Part shown: positions 17,734 through 27,231 of the stretch, piece after piece
How positions within the stretch are numbered: the first letter of the stretch is position 1
Layout of the letters: every line of letters begins with the position of its first letter
Assembly: GCA_001785195.1 (NCBI GenBank)
Contig: MFTB01000024.1
Location: 1 to 35,297, forward strand
DNA length: 35,297 nucleotides
Source of the DNA: Candidatus Muproteobacteria bacterium RIFCSPHIGHO2_12_FULL_60_33
Lineage (GTDB): Bacteria; Pseudomonadota; Gammaproteobacteria; Acidiferrobacterales; Sulfurifustaceae
Direction: 5' to 3'
Notes under the pieces: model-generated
What the model saw: only the letters and a program-made list of their open reading frames with translations
What the model was told of the DNA's origin: nothing
Databases searched by the model: none
Translations under genes and position numbers: made by a program

Positions 17734-18477
17734 TTAGTTCATGTACATCCCGCCGTTCACGTGCAGGGTCGTGCCGGTAATATAGCCCGCCGGCGGCGAG
17801 GCCAGAAATGCCACGGCCGCGGCCACTTCTTCGGCCAGCCCCAGTCGCCCCAGGGGGATCTGCTTGAGCAGCGCCTCCTTCTGCGCCTCGGGCAGGGCGC
17901 GGGTCATGTCGGTGTCGATGAATCCCGGCGCCACCGCATTGACCGTGATGTGGCGCGAACCCACCTCGCGCGCCAGCGCCTTGGTGAATCCGATCAGGCC
18001 GGCCTTGGCGGCGGCGTAATTTACCTGCCCCGCGTTGCCGATCGCTCCCACCACCGAACTGATGCTGATGATGCGCCCCGAGCGCGCCTTGGTCATGGCG
18101 CGCAGACAGGCCTTGCTCATGCGGTACACCGATTTGAGGTTGGTATTCAGAATGACGTCCCATTCCTCCTCGGACATGCGCAGCAACAGATTGTCGCGCG
18201 TGATGCCGGCATTGTTGACCAGAATTGTCGGCGCGCCGCCGGATTTTTCGATTTCGGACAGAACGGCGGCGATCGATTCCGCGCTGTTCACGTCCAGCAT
18301 CATTCCTTTTCCCGCGACGCCCTTTGCTTTCAGCGCCGCGCTGATCTTTTCCGCGCCCTCGCTGGAGGTCGCGGTGCCAAACACCTGCGCACCCTGCCGA
18401 CCCAGCTCGAGCGCAATCGCCTGTCCGATGCCGCGGCTGGCGCCGGTGACCAGCGCGATCTGACCTTTCAACAACAT
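17734..18477 (-). CDS. fabG: 3-oxoacyl-ACP reductase
   Basis: FabG reduces 3-oxoacyl-ACP with NADPH in each elongation round. The 247 residues form a classical short-chain dehydrogenase: TGASRGIG (11-18), NNAGITRDNLL, catalytic serine in SISSVVG, Y-x3-K in VNYAAAKAG, and the C-terminal HVNGGMYMN. GGAG stands about 9 bases before the ATG. A nested palindromic element fills almost the entire gap from fabD, so its ribosome binding site lies directly downstream of large RNA hairpins. Confidence 0.96.
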   Translation of the reverse strand: MLLKGQIALVTGASRGIGQAIALELGRQGAQVFGTATSSEGAEKISAALKAKGVAGKGMMLDVNSAESIAAVLSEIEKSGGAPTILVNNAGITRDNLLLRMSEEEWDVILNTNLKSVYRMSKACLRAMTKARSGRIISISSVVGAIGNAGQVNYAAAKAGLIGFTKALAREVGSRHITVNAVAPGFIDTDMTRALPEAQKEALLKQIPLGRLGLAEEVAAAVAFLASPPAGYITGTTLHVNGGMYMN

Positions 18478-18504
18478 AAAAATAACTCCAAATAAAAAAA
18501 TAAA

Positions 18505-18775
18505 TGGACAGGATTTACAGGATTAACAGGGCGAGCCGGAAAGAGACGAAGACACTTAACGTGTCTTCGTCCCGGCGAGCGCCCCGCCACGGATGGCGGG
18601 GCCGAGCATATCGAGGTCTTCGTGGCCACGCCAGGGATGGCAAGCATGCCGTCCCTGGCGTCGCCACCGGAACTCCGATTTACCCCGGCCCGCACATCCC
18701 TGCGCGGGCGCTCAGCGGCGCCGATGCACGTTAAGTGCATCGGCGACAACCCCGCCTCGCCCTGTTAATCCTGTC
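18505..18775. repeat. Nested palindrome element between fabD and fabG
   Basis: Outer arms ACAGGATTAACAGGGCGAG (18517-18535 and inverted 18757-18775) enclose five further palindromes: GACGAAGACAC/GTGTCTTCGTC (18545-18571), GCCCCGCCA/TGGCGGGGC (18581-18602), ACGCCAGGGA/TCCCTGGCGT (18628-18661, centre), GCCCGC/GCGGGC (18688-18709) and CGCCGATGCAC/GTGCATCGGCG (18719-18745). The first and last share an inverted core (CACTTAACGTG versus CACGTTAAGTG), and the second and fourth are imperfect mirror images. The whole is therefore a mirrored series of palindromes. The right arm touches the fabD stop codon. Confidence 0.85.
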
Positions 18776-19716
18776 TATTCCGTTTTTCCAACGACGTTCA
18801 GTGCTTCACGAAGCGTGGCTGGATCGTATACTGGCAACGTCTCGACGGTTTTCACGATACGCTTGTTCAGGCCGGCCAGCACCTTGCCCGGACCGCATTC
18901 TACTATCCGGGTCACGCCGGCGGCGGCCATTTTCTGAATGGTTTCGACCCAGCGCACCGGCGATTCTATCTGGCGCACGAGCGCATTTCTAATCGCTTGC
19001 GGGTCGGATTCCGCCTGCACGTGCGTGTTATGGATCACCGGTATTTGCGGGCGGCGGATGTCCGCCTGTTTCAGCCGCTCGGCCATCTGCTGCGCCGCCG
19101 GGTGCATGAGCCGGCAATGCGAAGGCACGCTCACCGGCAACGGCACGGCGCGCTTGGCGCCGGCGGCCTTGGATTGTTCCACGGCGCGGGCCACGGCCGC
19201 GGCGGCGCCGGCAATTACGGCCTGACCGGGCGAATTGAAATTCACGGCCTCGAGCACCTCGCCCTGTGCCGCCTGCTCGCAAAGTTTGCGCACCGCGTCA
19301 GCGTCCATTCCCAGAATCGCCGCCATGGCGCCCTGTCCGGCCGGCACCGCCTGCTGCATGAAGCGCGCGCGATCCGCGACCAGTTTCACGGCCTCGGCAA
19401 AACCGAGTGCCTCGGCGCACACCAGCGCGGAGTATTCGCCCAGGCTGTGGCCGGCCATGGTTTGCGGTCGTGGGCCGTTCGCGGCCAGCCACGCGCGCCA
19501 GGTCGCCACGCCCGCCGCCAGCATGGCCGGCTGTGTGATCTCGGTCTGATTCAGTTTTTCCTCCGGTCCCTGTTCCACCAGTTGCCAAAGGTCTTTACCC
19601 AAAGCCTCGGATGCTTCGGCGAAGGTTTGTTTGACAATGGGAAAATCAGCGGCCAGCGTATTCATCATGCCGACCGACTGCGAACCCTGACCTGGAAACA
19701 CGAAAGCGAGCGTCAT
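18775..19716 (-). CDS. fabD: Malonyl-CoA:ACP transacylase
   Basis: FabD moves malonyl from CoA to AcpP. The 313 residues include FPGQGSQSVGM (7-17), the nucleophile serine at about S91 in GHSLGEYSALV, the arginine region ADRARFMQ, NSPGQAVIAG, and the second catalytic residue in VPSHCRLM. The start has no evident Shine-Dalgarno sequence because a CGCAGAT-type repeat lies just upstream. The stop codon coincides with the edge of the nested palindrome element. The order fabH-fabD-fabG is canonical. Confidence 0.96.
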   Translation of the reverse strand: MTLAFVFPGQGSQSVGMMNTLAADFPIVKQTFAEASEALGKDLWQLVEQGPEEKLNQTEITQPAMLAAGVATWRAWLAANGPRPQTMAGHSLGEYSALVCAEALGFAEAVKLVADRARFMQQAVPAGQGAMAAILGMDADAVRKLCEQAAQGEVLEAVNFNSPGQAVIAGAAAAVARAVEQSKAAGAKRAVPLPVSVPSHCRLMHPAAQQMAERLKQADIRRPQIPVIHNTHVQAESDPQAIRNALVRQIESPVRWVETIQKMAAAGVTRIVECGPGKVLAGLNKRIVKTVETLPVYDPATLREALNVVGKTE

Positions 19717-19731
19717 ATTTAAATTTTCATT

Positions 19732-19842
19732 AACCGCAGATGAACGCAGAATTATATATCGCAGATAAACGCTGATTTACAGATATCAGACTTTGATCAA
19801 TCTGCGTTCATCCAGATTTCATATCTGCGTTTATCTGCGGTA
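19732..19842. repeat. CGCAGAT-type inverted repeat, copy 2 (fabH-fabD)
   Basis: AACCGCAGATGAACGCAG on the left pairs with TATCTGCGTTTATCTGCGGT on the right. Internal copies CGCAGATAAACGC and ATCTGCGTTCATCC also face each other. It occupies nearly the whole gap between the fabH stop and the fabD start. Confidence 0.85.
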
Positions 19843-19849
19843 AAAATTA

Positions 19850-20833
19850 TTAGTATTTGAGTAGTACAGATCCCCAGGTAAAACCGCCGCCGAAGGCTTC
19901 CATCATGACCACATCGTCCGATTTGATGCGCCCGTCGCGCACCGCCTCGTCGAAGGCCAGCGGGATCGAGGCCGCCGAGGTATTGCCATGGCGGTCCACC
20001 GTCAACACCACGCGATCCATGGACATGCCCAGCTTCTTCGCGGTCGCGGCAATGATGCGGTGATTGGCCTGATGCGGTACCAGCCACTGGATATCGGATT
20101 TCTTCATGTGATTCGCCGCGAGCGTTTCGTCCACGATGCGCCCGAGCGTCTTCACCGCCACCTTGAACACCTCGTTGCCTTCCATCTTCATGTAGGCCGT
20201 GCCATTGATCACCTTGTCATAACCCTTGGAGATGCCGGCGGGAACGCTCAGCAGGTCCTTGTACCGGCCGTCGGCATGCAGGTGCGAGGAAATAATCCCG
20301 GGCCTGCCGGAAGCCGCCAGGATCACGGCGCCGGCGCCGTCGCCGAACAGCACGCAGGTGGTGCGGTCGGTCCAGTCGGTGATGCGCGACAGGGTTTCGC
20401 TGCCGACGACCAGCGCGCACTTGGCCGACCCGGTGCGCACGAACTTGTCCGCGATACCGAGCGCGTACACAAAACCCGTGCATACCGCCTGCACGTCGAA
20501 GGCGGCGCAGCCGTGAATGCCGAGACGTTCCTGCAGCAGGCAGGCGGTGCTGGGAAATACCTGATCGGCCGTGGTGGTAGCGACAATGATGAGGTCAATG
20601 TCTTTGGCGGTAATGCCGGCCGCTTCCATGGCGCGCCGCGCGGCCTGCTCGGACATGGAGGCGGTGGTCTCGTCTTTGGCGGCGATATGGCGCTCGCGGA
20701 TACCAGTGCGATCAAAGATCCACTGGTCCGTCGTTTCGACCATCTTTTCGAGGTCGTGGTTGGTAAGTATCTTTACCGGCAGGTAGCCGCCAGTGCCGAT
20801 GATGCGCGAATAGGCCCCTGCCCTGCGGCTCAT
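19850..20833 (-). CDS. fabH: Beta-ketoacyl-ACP synthase III
   Basis: FabH starts fatty-acid synthesis by condensing acetyl-CoA with malonyl-ACP. The 327 residues carry the catalytic Cys-His-Asn set: C118 in [20 protein letters not shown], and [12 protein letters not shown]. The C terminus [13 protein letters not shown] is typical. The ORF track starts at 20860 with a TTG. The ATG at 20833 has GGAGG 8 bases upstream and gives a normal N terminus, so it is preferred. The ATG overlaps the stop of an 83-codon ORF as ATGA (see the plsX-fabH finding). Confidence 0.95.
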   Translation of the reverse strand: MSRRAGAYSRIIGTGGYLPVKILTNHDLEKMVETTDQWIFDRTGIRERHIAAKDETTASMSEQAARRAMEAAGITAKDIDLIIVATTTADQVFPSTACLLQERLGIHGCAAFDVQAVCTGFVYALGIADKFVRTGSAKCALVVGSETLSRITDWTDRTTCVLFGDGAGAVILAASGRPGIISSHLHADGRYKDLLSVPAGISKGYDKVINGTAYMKMEGNEVFKVAVKTLGRIVDETLAANHMKKSDIQWLVPHQANHRIIAATAKKLGMSMDRVVLTVDRHGNTSAASIPLAFDEAVRDGRIKSDDVVMMEAFGGGFTWGSVLLKY

Positions 20834-21084
20834 GCCCGCCACCTCCGAAAGACTACGCAAGACAATTGCTCCTTGTTGTCGGTGGCCTGTGTCAATTCGC
20901 CGGTCGCATCCCCACTTCGTGGGGGGCGCCCCGGAGCGTCGCCCGAGGGACCCGCGCAGCGGGATCGGGCAGCGGAGGGGACGCCAGCGACCGCGATCGG
21001 GACGCCTGCATCTCGCGCAGCGGTCGCATCCCCGGAGGGGCCCCTGCTCCGCGCTGCGCGCTCGCCATCTCCGCGGCTCATGCC
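20825..21084. repeat. GC-rich palindromic insert flanked by a 12-bp direct repeat
   Basis: GCGGCTCATGCC occurs at 20825-20836 and 21073-21084. Between them lie GC-rich palindromes: CCCCAC-TTC-GTGGGG (20910-20924), GCCCGA...TCGGGC with inner CCCGC-GCA-GCGGG (20941-20970), and a direct repeat CGGTCGCATCCCC (20901-20913, 21021-21033). The flanking repeats contain the plsX stop and the fabH start. Confidence 0.7.
20830..21081 (-). CDS. Bridging ORF between plsX and fabH, 83 codons, doubtful
   Basis: Its ATG overlaps the plsX stop and its TGA overlaps the fabH ATG, both as ATGA. AAGGG stands 9 bases before the ATG, inside plsX. The predicted protein is low in complexity, rich in Ala, Gly, Arg and Ser with repeated PSGDA, and derives from palindromic repeat DNA. 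I do not believe it has a conserved function. Translating it could nevertheless keep ribosomes moving from plsX to fabH. Confidence 0.3.
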   Translation of the reverse strand: MSRGDGERAARSRGPSGDATAARDAGVPIAVAGVPSAARSRCAGPSGDAPGRPPRSGDATGELTQATDNKEQLSCVVFRRWRA

Positions 21085-22097
21085 ACTACACCCTTTTCCG
21101 CCATTGCCGCGAGCTCGCGCCCGATGCGTTCGGGTACGTTATTTTTTACTTCGGCGAGCGCCTCGAGGATGGCGTGCTCGAAGGCGAACGCATCGGCCCC
21201 ACCGTGGCTCTTGATGACGGTTCCATTCAGGCCGATGAAGGTGGCACCGTTGTAACGGCGTGGGTCCACGCGTTTTTTGAACGCGTGCAGCACCGGCAGC
21301 GCGACCAGCGCGGACAGTTTCGTGAGCAGGTTGCGCTTGAATTCCTGCTTGATGAAATGGGTGATCATGCGCGCCAGCCCCTCGCTGGTCTTGAGCATGA
21401 TATTGCCGACAAAACCGTCACACACGATCACATCCAGGTCGCCAGTATAGATCTCATCGCCTTCGACGAAACCGGCATAGTTGAGACAACTGGAACGCAA
21501 CAGTTCATGCGTCTTCTTGACGATCTCATTTCCCTTGATGTCTTCCTCGCCCACGTTGAGCAGTCCCACGCGCGGGCGCGTCTTGCCCTCCAGCGCGCTG
21601 ACCAGGATTGAGCCCATGATGGCAAACTGCAGCAGCTGTTCCGGCGTGCAATCCACGTTGGCGCCCAGGTCGAGTACGTGCACATGATCGTGCATGGTTG
21701 GCAGCGTCGTGATGATCGCCGGCCGGTCGATACCCGGCAGGGTCTTGAGCACAAAGCGCCCGGTCGCCATGAGCGCACCGGTGTTGCCGGCGGATACGGC
21801 CGCCTGGGCCGCTCCCTCCTTCACCAAGTTGATAGCCACGCGCATGGAAGAATCTTTCTTGTTGCGCAGGGCCTGGGCGGGAGGTTCGTCCATGCCGACG
21901 ATTTCAGAGGCGTGATGGACGGTAAACTGGTCGCTCGCGGCCGCGTGATGGCGCCTGAGTTCGGTTTCGACGGCCTCACGCTGGCCAACGAGAATGAGCT
22001 TCAACGCCGGTTGATGTTTCAGCGTCTGGAGGGCCGCGGGCACGGTGACACCGACACCGTGATCGCCCCCCATGGCGTCGAGGGCAATCGTGATCAT
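21078..22097 (-). CDS. plsX: Phosphate acyltransferase PlsX
   Basis: PlsX makes acyl-phosphate from acyl-ACP, feeding PlsY in phospholipid synthesis. The 339 residues begin [13 protein letters not shown] and contain [36 protein letters not shown] and [16 protein letters not shown], all characteristic. The ORF track begins with a TTG at 22106; AGGGA lies directly against that TTG but 10 bases before the ATG at 22097, so I use the ATG. The gene lies 39 bases after rpmF, the classical partner. Its last codons run into the direct repeat of the GC-rich insert. Confidence 0.95.
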   Translation of the reverse strand: MITIALDAMGGDHGVGVTVPAALQTLKHQPALKLILVGQREAVETELRRHHAAASDQFTVHHASEIVGMDEPPAQALRNKKDSSMRVAINLVKEGAAQAAVSAGNTGALMATGRFVLKTLPGIDRPAIITTLPTMHDHVHVLDLGANVDCTPEQLLQFAIMGSILVSALEGKTRPRVGLLNVGEEDIKGNEIVKKTHELLRSSCLNYAGFVEGDEIYTGDLDVIVCDGFVGNIMLKTSEGLARMITHFIKQEFKRNLLTKLSALVALPVLHAFKKRVDPRRYNGATFIGLNGTVIKSHGGADAFAFEHAILEALAEVKNNVPERIGRELAAMAEKGVVA

Positions 22098-22136
22098 GTC
22101 CGTCAATTCCCTGTACGGTTCCGGTTCAAGCCGGAA

Positions 22137-22316
22137 CTATTCCGCTTTAGTGTCCAGCACCTTGCGGCCGCGGTAATAACCGTCGGCGGTGACATGATGC
22201 CGGCGATGCGTCTCGCCGCTCGTCTTGTCGACCGAAAGTGCCGACTTCTTGAGTGCGTCATGTGAACGACGCATACCGCGGCGTGAAGGTGATACTCGGC
22301 TTTTCTGTACGGCCAT
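22137..22316 (-). CDS. rpmF: 50S ribosomal protein L32
   Basis: This gene is too short for the ORF track. It translates to 59 residues beginning [20 protein letters not shown] and ending [13 protein letters not shown], the L32 sequence of gammaproteobacteria. It lacks the zinc-binding cysteines found in other L32 types. GAGGA stands about 8 bases before the ATG. It lies between yceD and plsX as usual and should share their transcript. Confidence 0.96.
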   Translation of the reverse strand: MAVQKSRVSPSRRGMRRSHDALKKSALSVDKTSGETHRRHHVTADGYYRGRKVLDTKAE

Positions 22317-22348
22317 GGTAAATCCTCGTCAATTAAAAATAATCGGCA

Positions 22349-22897
22349 CTATTTTGTCTTCTTCAATCTGCTTAGAACTGAAAACGGGCTCTTCCCGCCG
22401 CGTCCAACATGATCTGAAGCGGCGCTGGCGACGCTCGCGGCATGGACCCTGGCCGGGCACCGGTCCGGTTCGTGCATCGGCACCATCGGCAAGGCCAGCA
22501 GCAATTCGTCCTCGACCAAGCCGCTCAATGACAGCGGTTTGTCCGCCACCAGGATATCAGCGTCGCCCTCCTGCCGCTCCAGACGCTCTCCCGACTTCAG
22601 CAGGATGAGCCATGGCGCGGCCTTGAGCTCCAGATCCATCGCTTCCAGACAGCGCTGGCAGGTCACTCGCAGGTGCGCGCGCAGCGCACCGTGCACGATA
22701 AATATCTTCTCGCCTTCCTGCCGCTCAAAGGCAAGATCGACCATGACGTCGCCCGAACCTTCCAGACTGCCTTGCGCGAGGCGCGGCATGCTCTGCAGCG
22801 GGAGCGTGCCGGTCAGATACGCGCCCCTTTCCGCGAGCTGGATCGGATCTATGGTCCCCGGTAAATGCCCGTGTGACTCTTTCCAGGATGACGCCAT
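22349..22897 (-). CDS. yceD: YceD/DUF177 family protein
   Basis: The 182-residue soluble protein belongs to the YceD (DUF177) family that precedes rpmF in most bacteria and is linked to 23S rRNA accumulation. The signature CQRCLEAMDLEL (about 80-91) and EDELLLALPMVPMHEPDRC (about 128-146) are clear. GAGGG stands just before the ATG. It is the first gene of the minus-strand lipid block, about 90 bases downstream of a strong promoter. Confidence 0.93.
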   Translation of the reverse strand: MASSWKESHGHLPGTIDPIQLAERGAYLTGTLPLQSMPRLAQGSLEGSGDVMVDLAFERQEGEKIFIVHGALRAHLRVTCQRCLEAMDLELKAAPWLILLKSGERLERQEGDADILVADKPLSLSGLVEDELLLALPMVPMHEPDRCPARVHAASVASAASDHVGRGGKSPFSVLSRLKKTK

Positions 22898-22987
22898 GAT
22901 ACCCTCACAGAATCGGTCGTATCCGTTGCGGGCTTAACCTCCGGAATCGGACGGTTTTGCGGGCAGGCGGCCAGATACAGGCCGCGC

Positions 22988-23016
22988 ATCATATATTTGC
23001 TGCAAACTTGTGTCAA
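22988..23016 (-). promoter_or_regulatory. Sigma70-type promoter for yceD-rpmF-plsX-fab block
   Basis: On the minus strand TTGACA (23016-23011), 17 bases, TATGAT (22993-22988). The -35 is perfect and the -10 matches five of six. Transcription should start near 22981, about 84 bases before yceD. Confidence 0.8.
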
Positions 23017-23054
23017 AATAGGGTTTTAGACGCATCAGCAGGCAGTAAATGTTA

Positions 23055-23083
23055 TTGACAGTACCGCCCCCTTTCCGTACAAA
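23055..23083 (+). promoter_or_regulatory. Sigma70-type promoter for pyruvate carboxylase genes
   Basis: TTGACA (23055-23060), 17 bases, TACAAA (23078-23083). Transcription should start near 23090. This leaves too little leader for the ATG at 23099 and favours the TTG at 23138 as start of the first gene. Confidence 0.65.
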
Positions 23084-23137
23084 ACGAGGCACAGCGCCAT
23101 GGCGGGCGCCGGCAGGTCAGCTCAGCGGAGTTTCAGC

Positions 23138-24556
<1,419 letters not shown>

Positions 24557-24572
24557 GAGACGAGCGACATCC

Positions 24573-26414
24573 ATGGCGTCCTCATCAAAGAAAGTTCATG
24601 TCACCGAAGTGGTGCTGCGCGACGCGCACCAGTCGCTGCTCGCGACGCGCATGCGCACCGAGGACATGCTGCCGATCTGCGACAAGCTCGACAAGGCCGG
24701 TTACTGGTCGCTCGAGGCCTGGGGCGGCGCCACCTTCGACGCCTGCCTGCGTTTCCTGAAGGAAGACCCGTGGGAGCGTCTGCGCAAGCTGAAACAGGCG
24801 CTGCCCAAAACGCCGATTCAGATGCTGCTGCGCGGCCAGAACCTGCTCGGCTACCGCCACTATTCCGACGACGTGGTTGAGGCCTTCGTGAAGAAGTCGG
24901 CGGAATGCGGTGTGGACGTGTTCCGCATCTTCGACGCCATGAACGACATGCGCAACATCGAGGTCTCGGTCAAGGCCGTGCTCAAGGCCGGGAAGCACGC
25001 GCAAGGCGCGATCTGCTACACCACCAGCCCGGTGCACACCACCGGACATTTCGTCGACATGGCGCGCCAGATGGAAAAAATGGGCTGCCAGTCCATCGCC
25101 ATGAAGGACATGGCCGGCCTGATCACGCCGGCGCGCACGGTCGAGCTGTTCGCGGCGCTGTCCAAGGCGGTCAAGGTACCGCTCGCGTTCCACTCGCACA
25201 CCACCGTCGGCATGGCCAACATCAGCATGTACCTCGCGGTCGAAAACGGCGCGCGCCACGTGGACACGGCGATATCGTCCCTTTCCTGGGGCACCAGCCA
25301 TTCGCCGACCGAAAGCATGGTGGTGGCGTTCCAGAACACGCCCTACGACACCGGCCTGAAGCTGGAGCTGCTGCAGGAGATCGGATTCTATTTCCGCGCG
25401 GTGCGCAAGAAGTATCACCAGTTCGAAAGCGAGTACGCCGAGATCGACACCCGCGTGATAGTCAACCAGGTGCCGGGCGGCATGATCTCGAACCTGTCGA
25501 ACCAGCTCAAGGAACAGGGCGCGTTGAACCGCATGAACGAGGTGCTGGCGGAAATCCCGCGCGTGCGCGAGGACCTGGGCTTCCCGCCGCTGGTGACGCC
25601 GACGTCGCAGATCGTCGGCACCCAGGCCGTGCTTAACGTGCTCACCGGCAAACGCTACAAGAGCATCACCAACGAGGTGAAGCTCTATCTTCAGGGCCGC
25701 TATGGAAAAGCGCCGGGCAAGATCAATGAGACCGTGCGCAACATGGCCATCGGTGACGAAGAGGTCATCACCTGCCGTCCGGCGGACAAGCTCAAGCCCG
25801 AGATGCACCGTCTGCGCGATGAAATCGGCGAGCTCGCCAGGAGCGAGGAAGACGTGCTCACCTACGCGATGTTCCCCGAAATCGGGCGCAAGTTCCTCGA
25901 GGAGCGCGCCGCCGGCACCCTCAAGCCGGAGGAACTCAAGCCGCCGAAATCCGCCGAGGCCGCCAGCCTGCCGGCCTACGCGCCGACGGATTTCAACGTC
26001 ACGATGCACGGTGAGACCTATCACATCCGTGTCACCGGCGCCGGACACAAGACCGAGGAACAGCGTCCATTCTTCGTTTCGGTCGACGGCGTGCCGGAGC
26101 AGATTCTCATTGAAACGCTCACCGAGACCGTGCCGACCGAGGCCGGCATGGTGGACACGCGTCGTGCCTCCAGGGGATCGAAGCGGCCGAAGGCGTCGAA
26201 GGAAGGACATGTCACCAGCTCCATGCCCGGCACCATCGTGGACATCCTGGTCAAGGCCGGCGCCAAGGTGAAGGCCGGCGACCCGGTGCTGGTGATCGAG
26301 GCCATGAAAATGGAAAACGAGGTTCCGGCGCCGGTCACCGGCATGGTCAAGGCGGTGAACGTCGCCAAGGGCGACAGCGTCAACCCTGACGAGGCGCTGG
26401 TCGAGATAGAATAA
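24573..26414 (+). CDS. pycB: Pyruvate carboxylase subunit B (carboxyltransferase and biotin carrier)
   Basis: The 613 residues carry a carboxyltransferase TIM barrel (about 8-280) beginning EVVLRDAHQSLLATRMRTEDM, a conserved PYC/OadA domain (about 300-480), and a C-terminal biotinyl domain with the biotin lysine at about K579 in EAMKMENE. An alanine/proline- and lysine-rich linker precedes it. With subunit A it would make oxaloacetate from pyruvate. Oxaloacetate decarboxylase alpha is the near alternative, but no OadB or OadG gene is present and subunit A is adjacent. The ORF track start (24522) is inside subunit A. Confidence 0.92.
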   Translation: MASSSKKVHVTEVVLRDAHQSLLATRMRTEDMLPICDKLDKAGYWSLEAWGGATFDACLRFLKEDPWERLRKLKQALPKTPIQMLLRGQNLLGYRHYSDDVVEAFVKKSAECGVDVFRIFDAMNDMRNIEVSVKAVLKAGKHAQGAICYTTSPVHTTGHFVDMARQMEKMGCQSIAMKDMAGLITPARTVELFAALSKAVKVPLAFHSHTTVGMANISMYLAVENGARHVDTAISSLSWGTSHSPTESMVVAFQNTPYDTGLKLELLQEIGFYFRAVRKKYHQFESEYAEIDTRVIVNQVPGGMISNLSNQLKEQGALNRMNEVLAEIPRVREDLGFPPLVTPTSQIVGTQAVLNVLTGKRYKSITNEVKLYLQGRYGKAPGKINETVRNMAIGDEEVITCRPADKLKPEMHRLRDEIGELARSEEDVLTYAMFPEIGRKFLEERAAGTLKPEELKPPKSAEAASLPAYAPTDFNVTMHGETYHIRVTGAGHKTEEQRPFFVSVDGVPEQILIETLTETVPTEAGMVDTRRASRGSKRPKASKEGHVTSSMPGTIVDILVKAGAKVKAGDPVLVIEAMKMENEVPAPVTGMVKAVNVAKGDSVNPDEALVEIE

Positions 26415-26424
26415 TATTTTCTTC

Positions 26425-26528
26425 ACGCAGATAAACGCAGATGATGAATACAGAAGAACTCAGATTTGTAAATTCACATTTCAGAAAATCCGCGTTTATC
26501 TGAGTTTTCATCTGCGTTCATCTGCGGT
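26425..26528. repeat. CGCAGAT-type inverted repeat, copy 3 (pycB-maf)
   Basis: ACGCAGATAAACGCAGATGA on the left pairs with TCATCTGCGTTCATCTGCGG on the right; an inner TCCGCGTTTATCTGAG also belongs. It ends 11 bases before the maf start codon and replaces any ribosome binding site there. Confidence 0.85.
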
Positions 26529-26539
26529 CCCAATTTTTA

Positions 26540-27121
26540 ATGCCTTTAAAACTAATTCTCGCTTCGTCCTCGCCCTATCGCCGTGAGCTGCTGGAACGCC
26601 TCAAGATTCCCTTCGAAGTAATGGCGCCCGAGGTGGACGAGACGCCGCGTCCCGGCGAGACCCCGGAAAAACTGGTGGAGCGGCTGGCCATCGAAAAGGC
26701 GCGCAAAATCACCGGACAAAAGGCGGGTACGCTGGTGATCGGATCGGATCAGGTGGCGGTCTACAACGGCAGCATCGTGGGCAAGCCGCACAACCATGAC
26801 AAGGCCGTGGAACAACTGCGGTCCGCTTCCGGCAAAACCGTCACGCTCTACACCGGTCTGGCGCTGGTCAACGCCGATACCGGACGCGTGCAGCACGAAG
26901 TCATTCCCTATCGCGTAACGTTCCGCGCACTCACCGACGCGCAGATCGAATCTTATCTGCGCAAGGAACAACCCTACTCCTGTGCCGGCAGCGTCAAGTC
27001 GGAGGGATTGGGAATCGCGCTGCTGGAGAAATTCGAGGGCGACGACCCGAATACGTTAATTGGTCTGCCACTCATCCGCCTGGTGCGGATGCTCGAAAAC
27101 GAGGGGATTAAGATAATATAA
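26540..27121 (+). CDS. Maf-like nucleotide pyrophosphatase, YceF type
   Basis: Maf proteins hydrolyse modified or non-canonical nucleoside triphosphates; the YceF branch prefers 7-methyl-GTP. The 193 residues have LASSSPYRRELLERL (7-21), EVDETPRPGETPE, IGSDQVAVYNG, and KSEGLGIALLEKFEGDDPNTLIGLPL. The last part is typical of YceF rather than the dTTP/UTP (YhdE) branch. No Shine-Dalgarno sequence precedes the ATG, where a CGCAGAT-type repeat abuts. In many gammaproteobacteria maf sits near yceD-rpmF-plsX; here it is separated from them by the pyruvate carboxylase genes. Confidence 0.92.
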   Translation: MPLKLILASSSPYRRELLERLKIPFEVMAPEVDETPRPGETPEKLVERLAIEKARKITGQKAGTLVIGSDQVAVYNGSIVGKPHNHDKAVEQLRSASGKTVTLYTGLALVNADTGRVQHEVIPYRVTFRALTDAQIESYLRKEQPYSCAGSVKSEGLGIALLEKFEGDDPNTLIGLPLIRLVRMLENEGIKII

Positions 27122-27130
27122 AAACGAAGC

Positions 27131-27225
27131 AACCGCAGATTAACGCGGATGAACGCAGATTACAGCAAGAAATAAACTCGAAGTTTTATGTTTTGATCCG
27201 CGTTTATCTGCGTTCATCTGCGGTT
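27131..27225. repeat. CGCAGAT-type inverted repeat, copy 4 (maf-sppA)
   Basis: AACCGCAGATTAACGCGGAT (27131) and GAACGCAGAT pair with ATCCGCGTTTATCTGCG and TTCATCTGCGGTT (to 27225). It fills the convergent gap between maf and sppA and could serve as a bidirectional hairpin. Confidence 0.85.
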
Positions 27226-27231
27226 CCAGAA

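Noticed and set aside
24585-26426. 613-codon minus-strand ORF
   Set aside because: It is antisense to pycB, His- and Arg-rich as expected from GC-rich shadow frames, with no recognisable motif.
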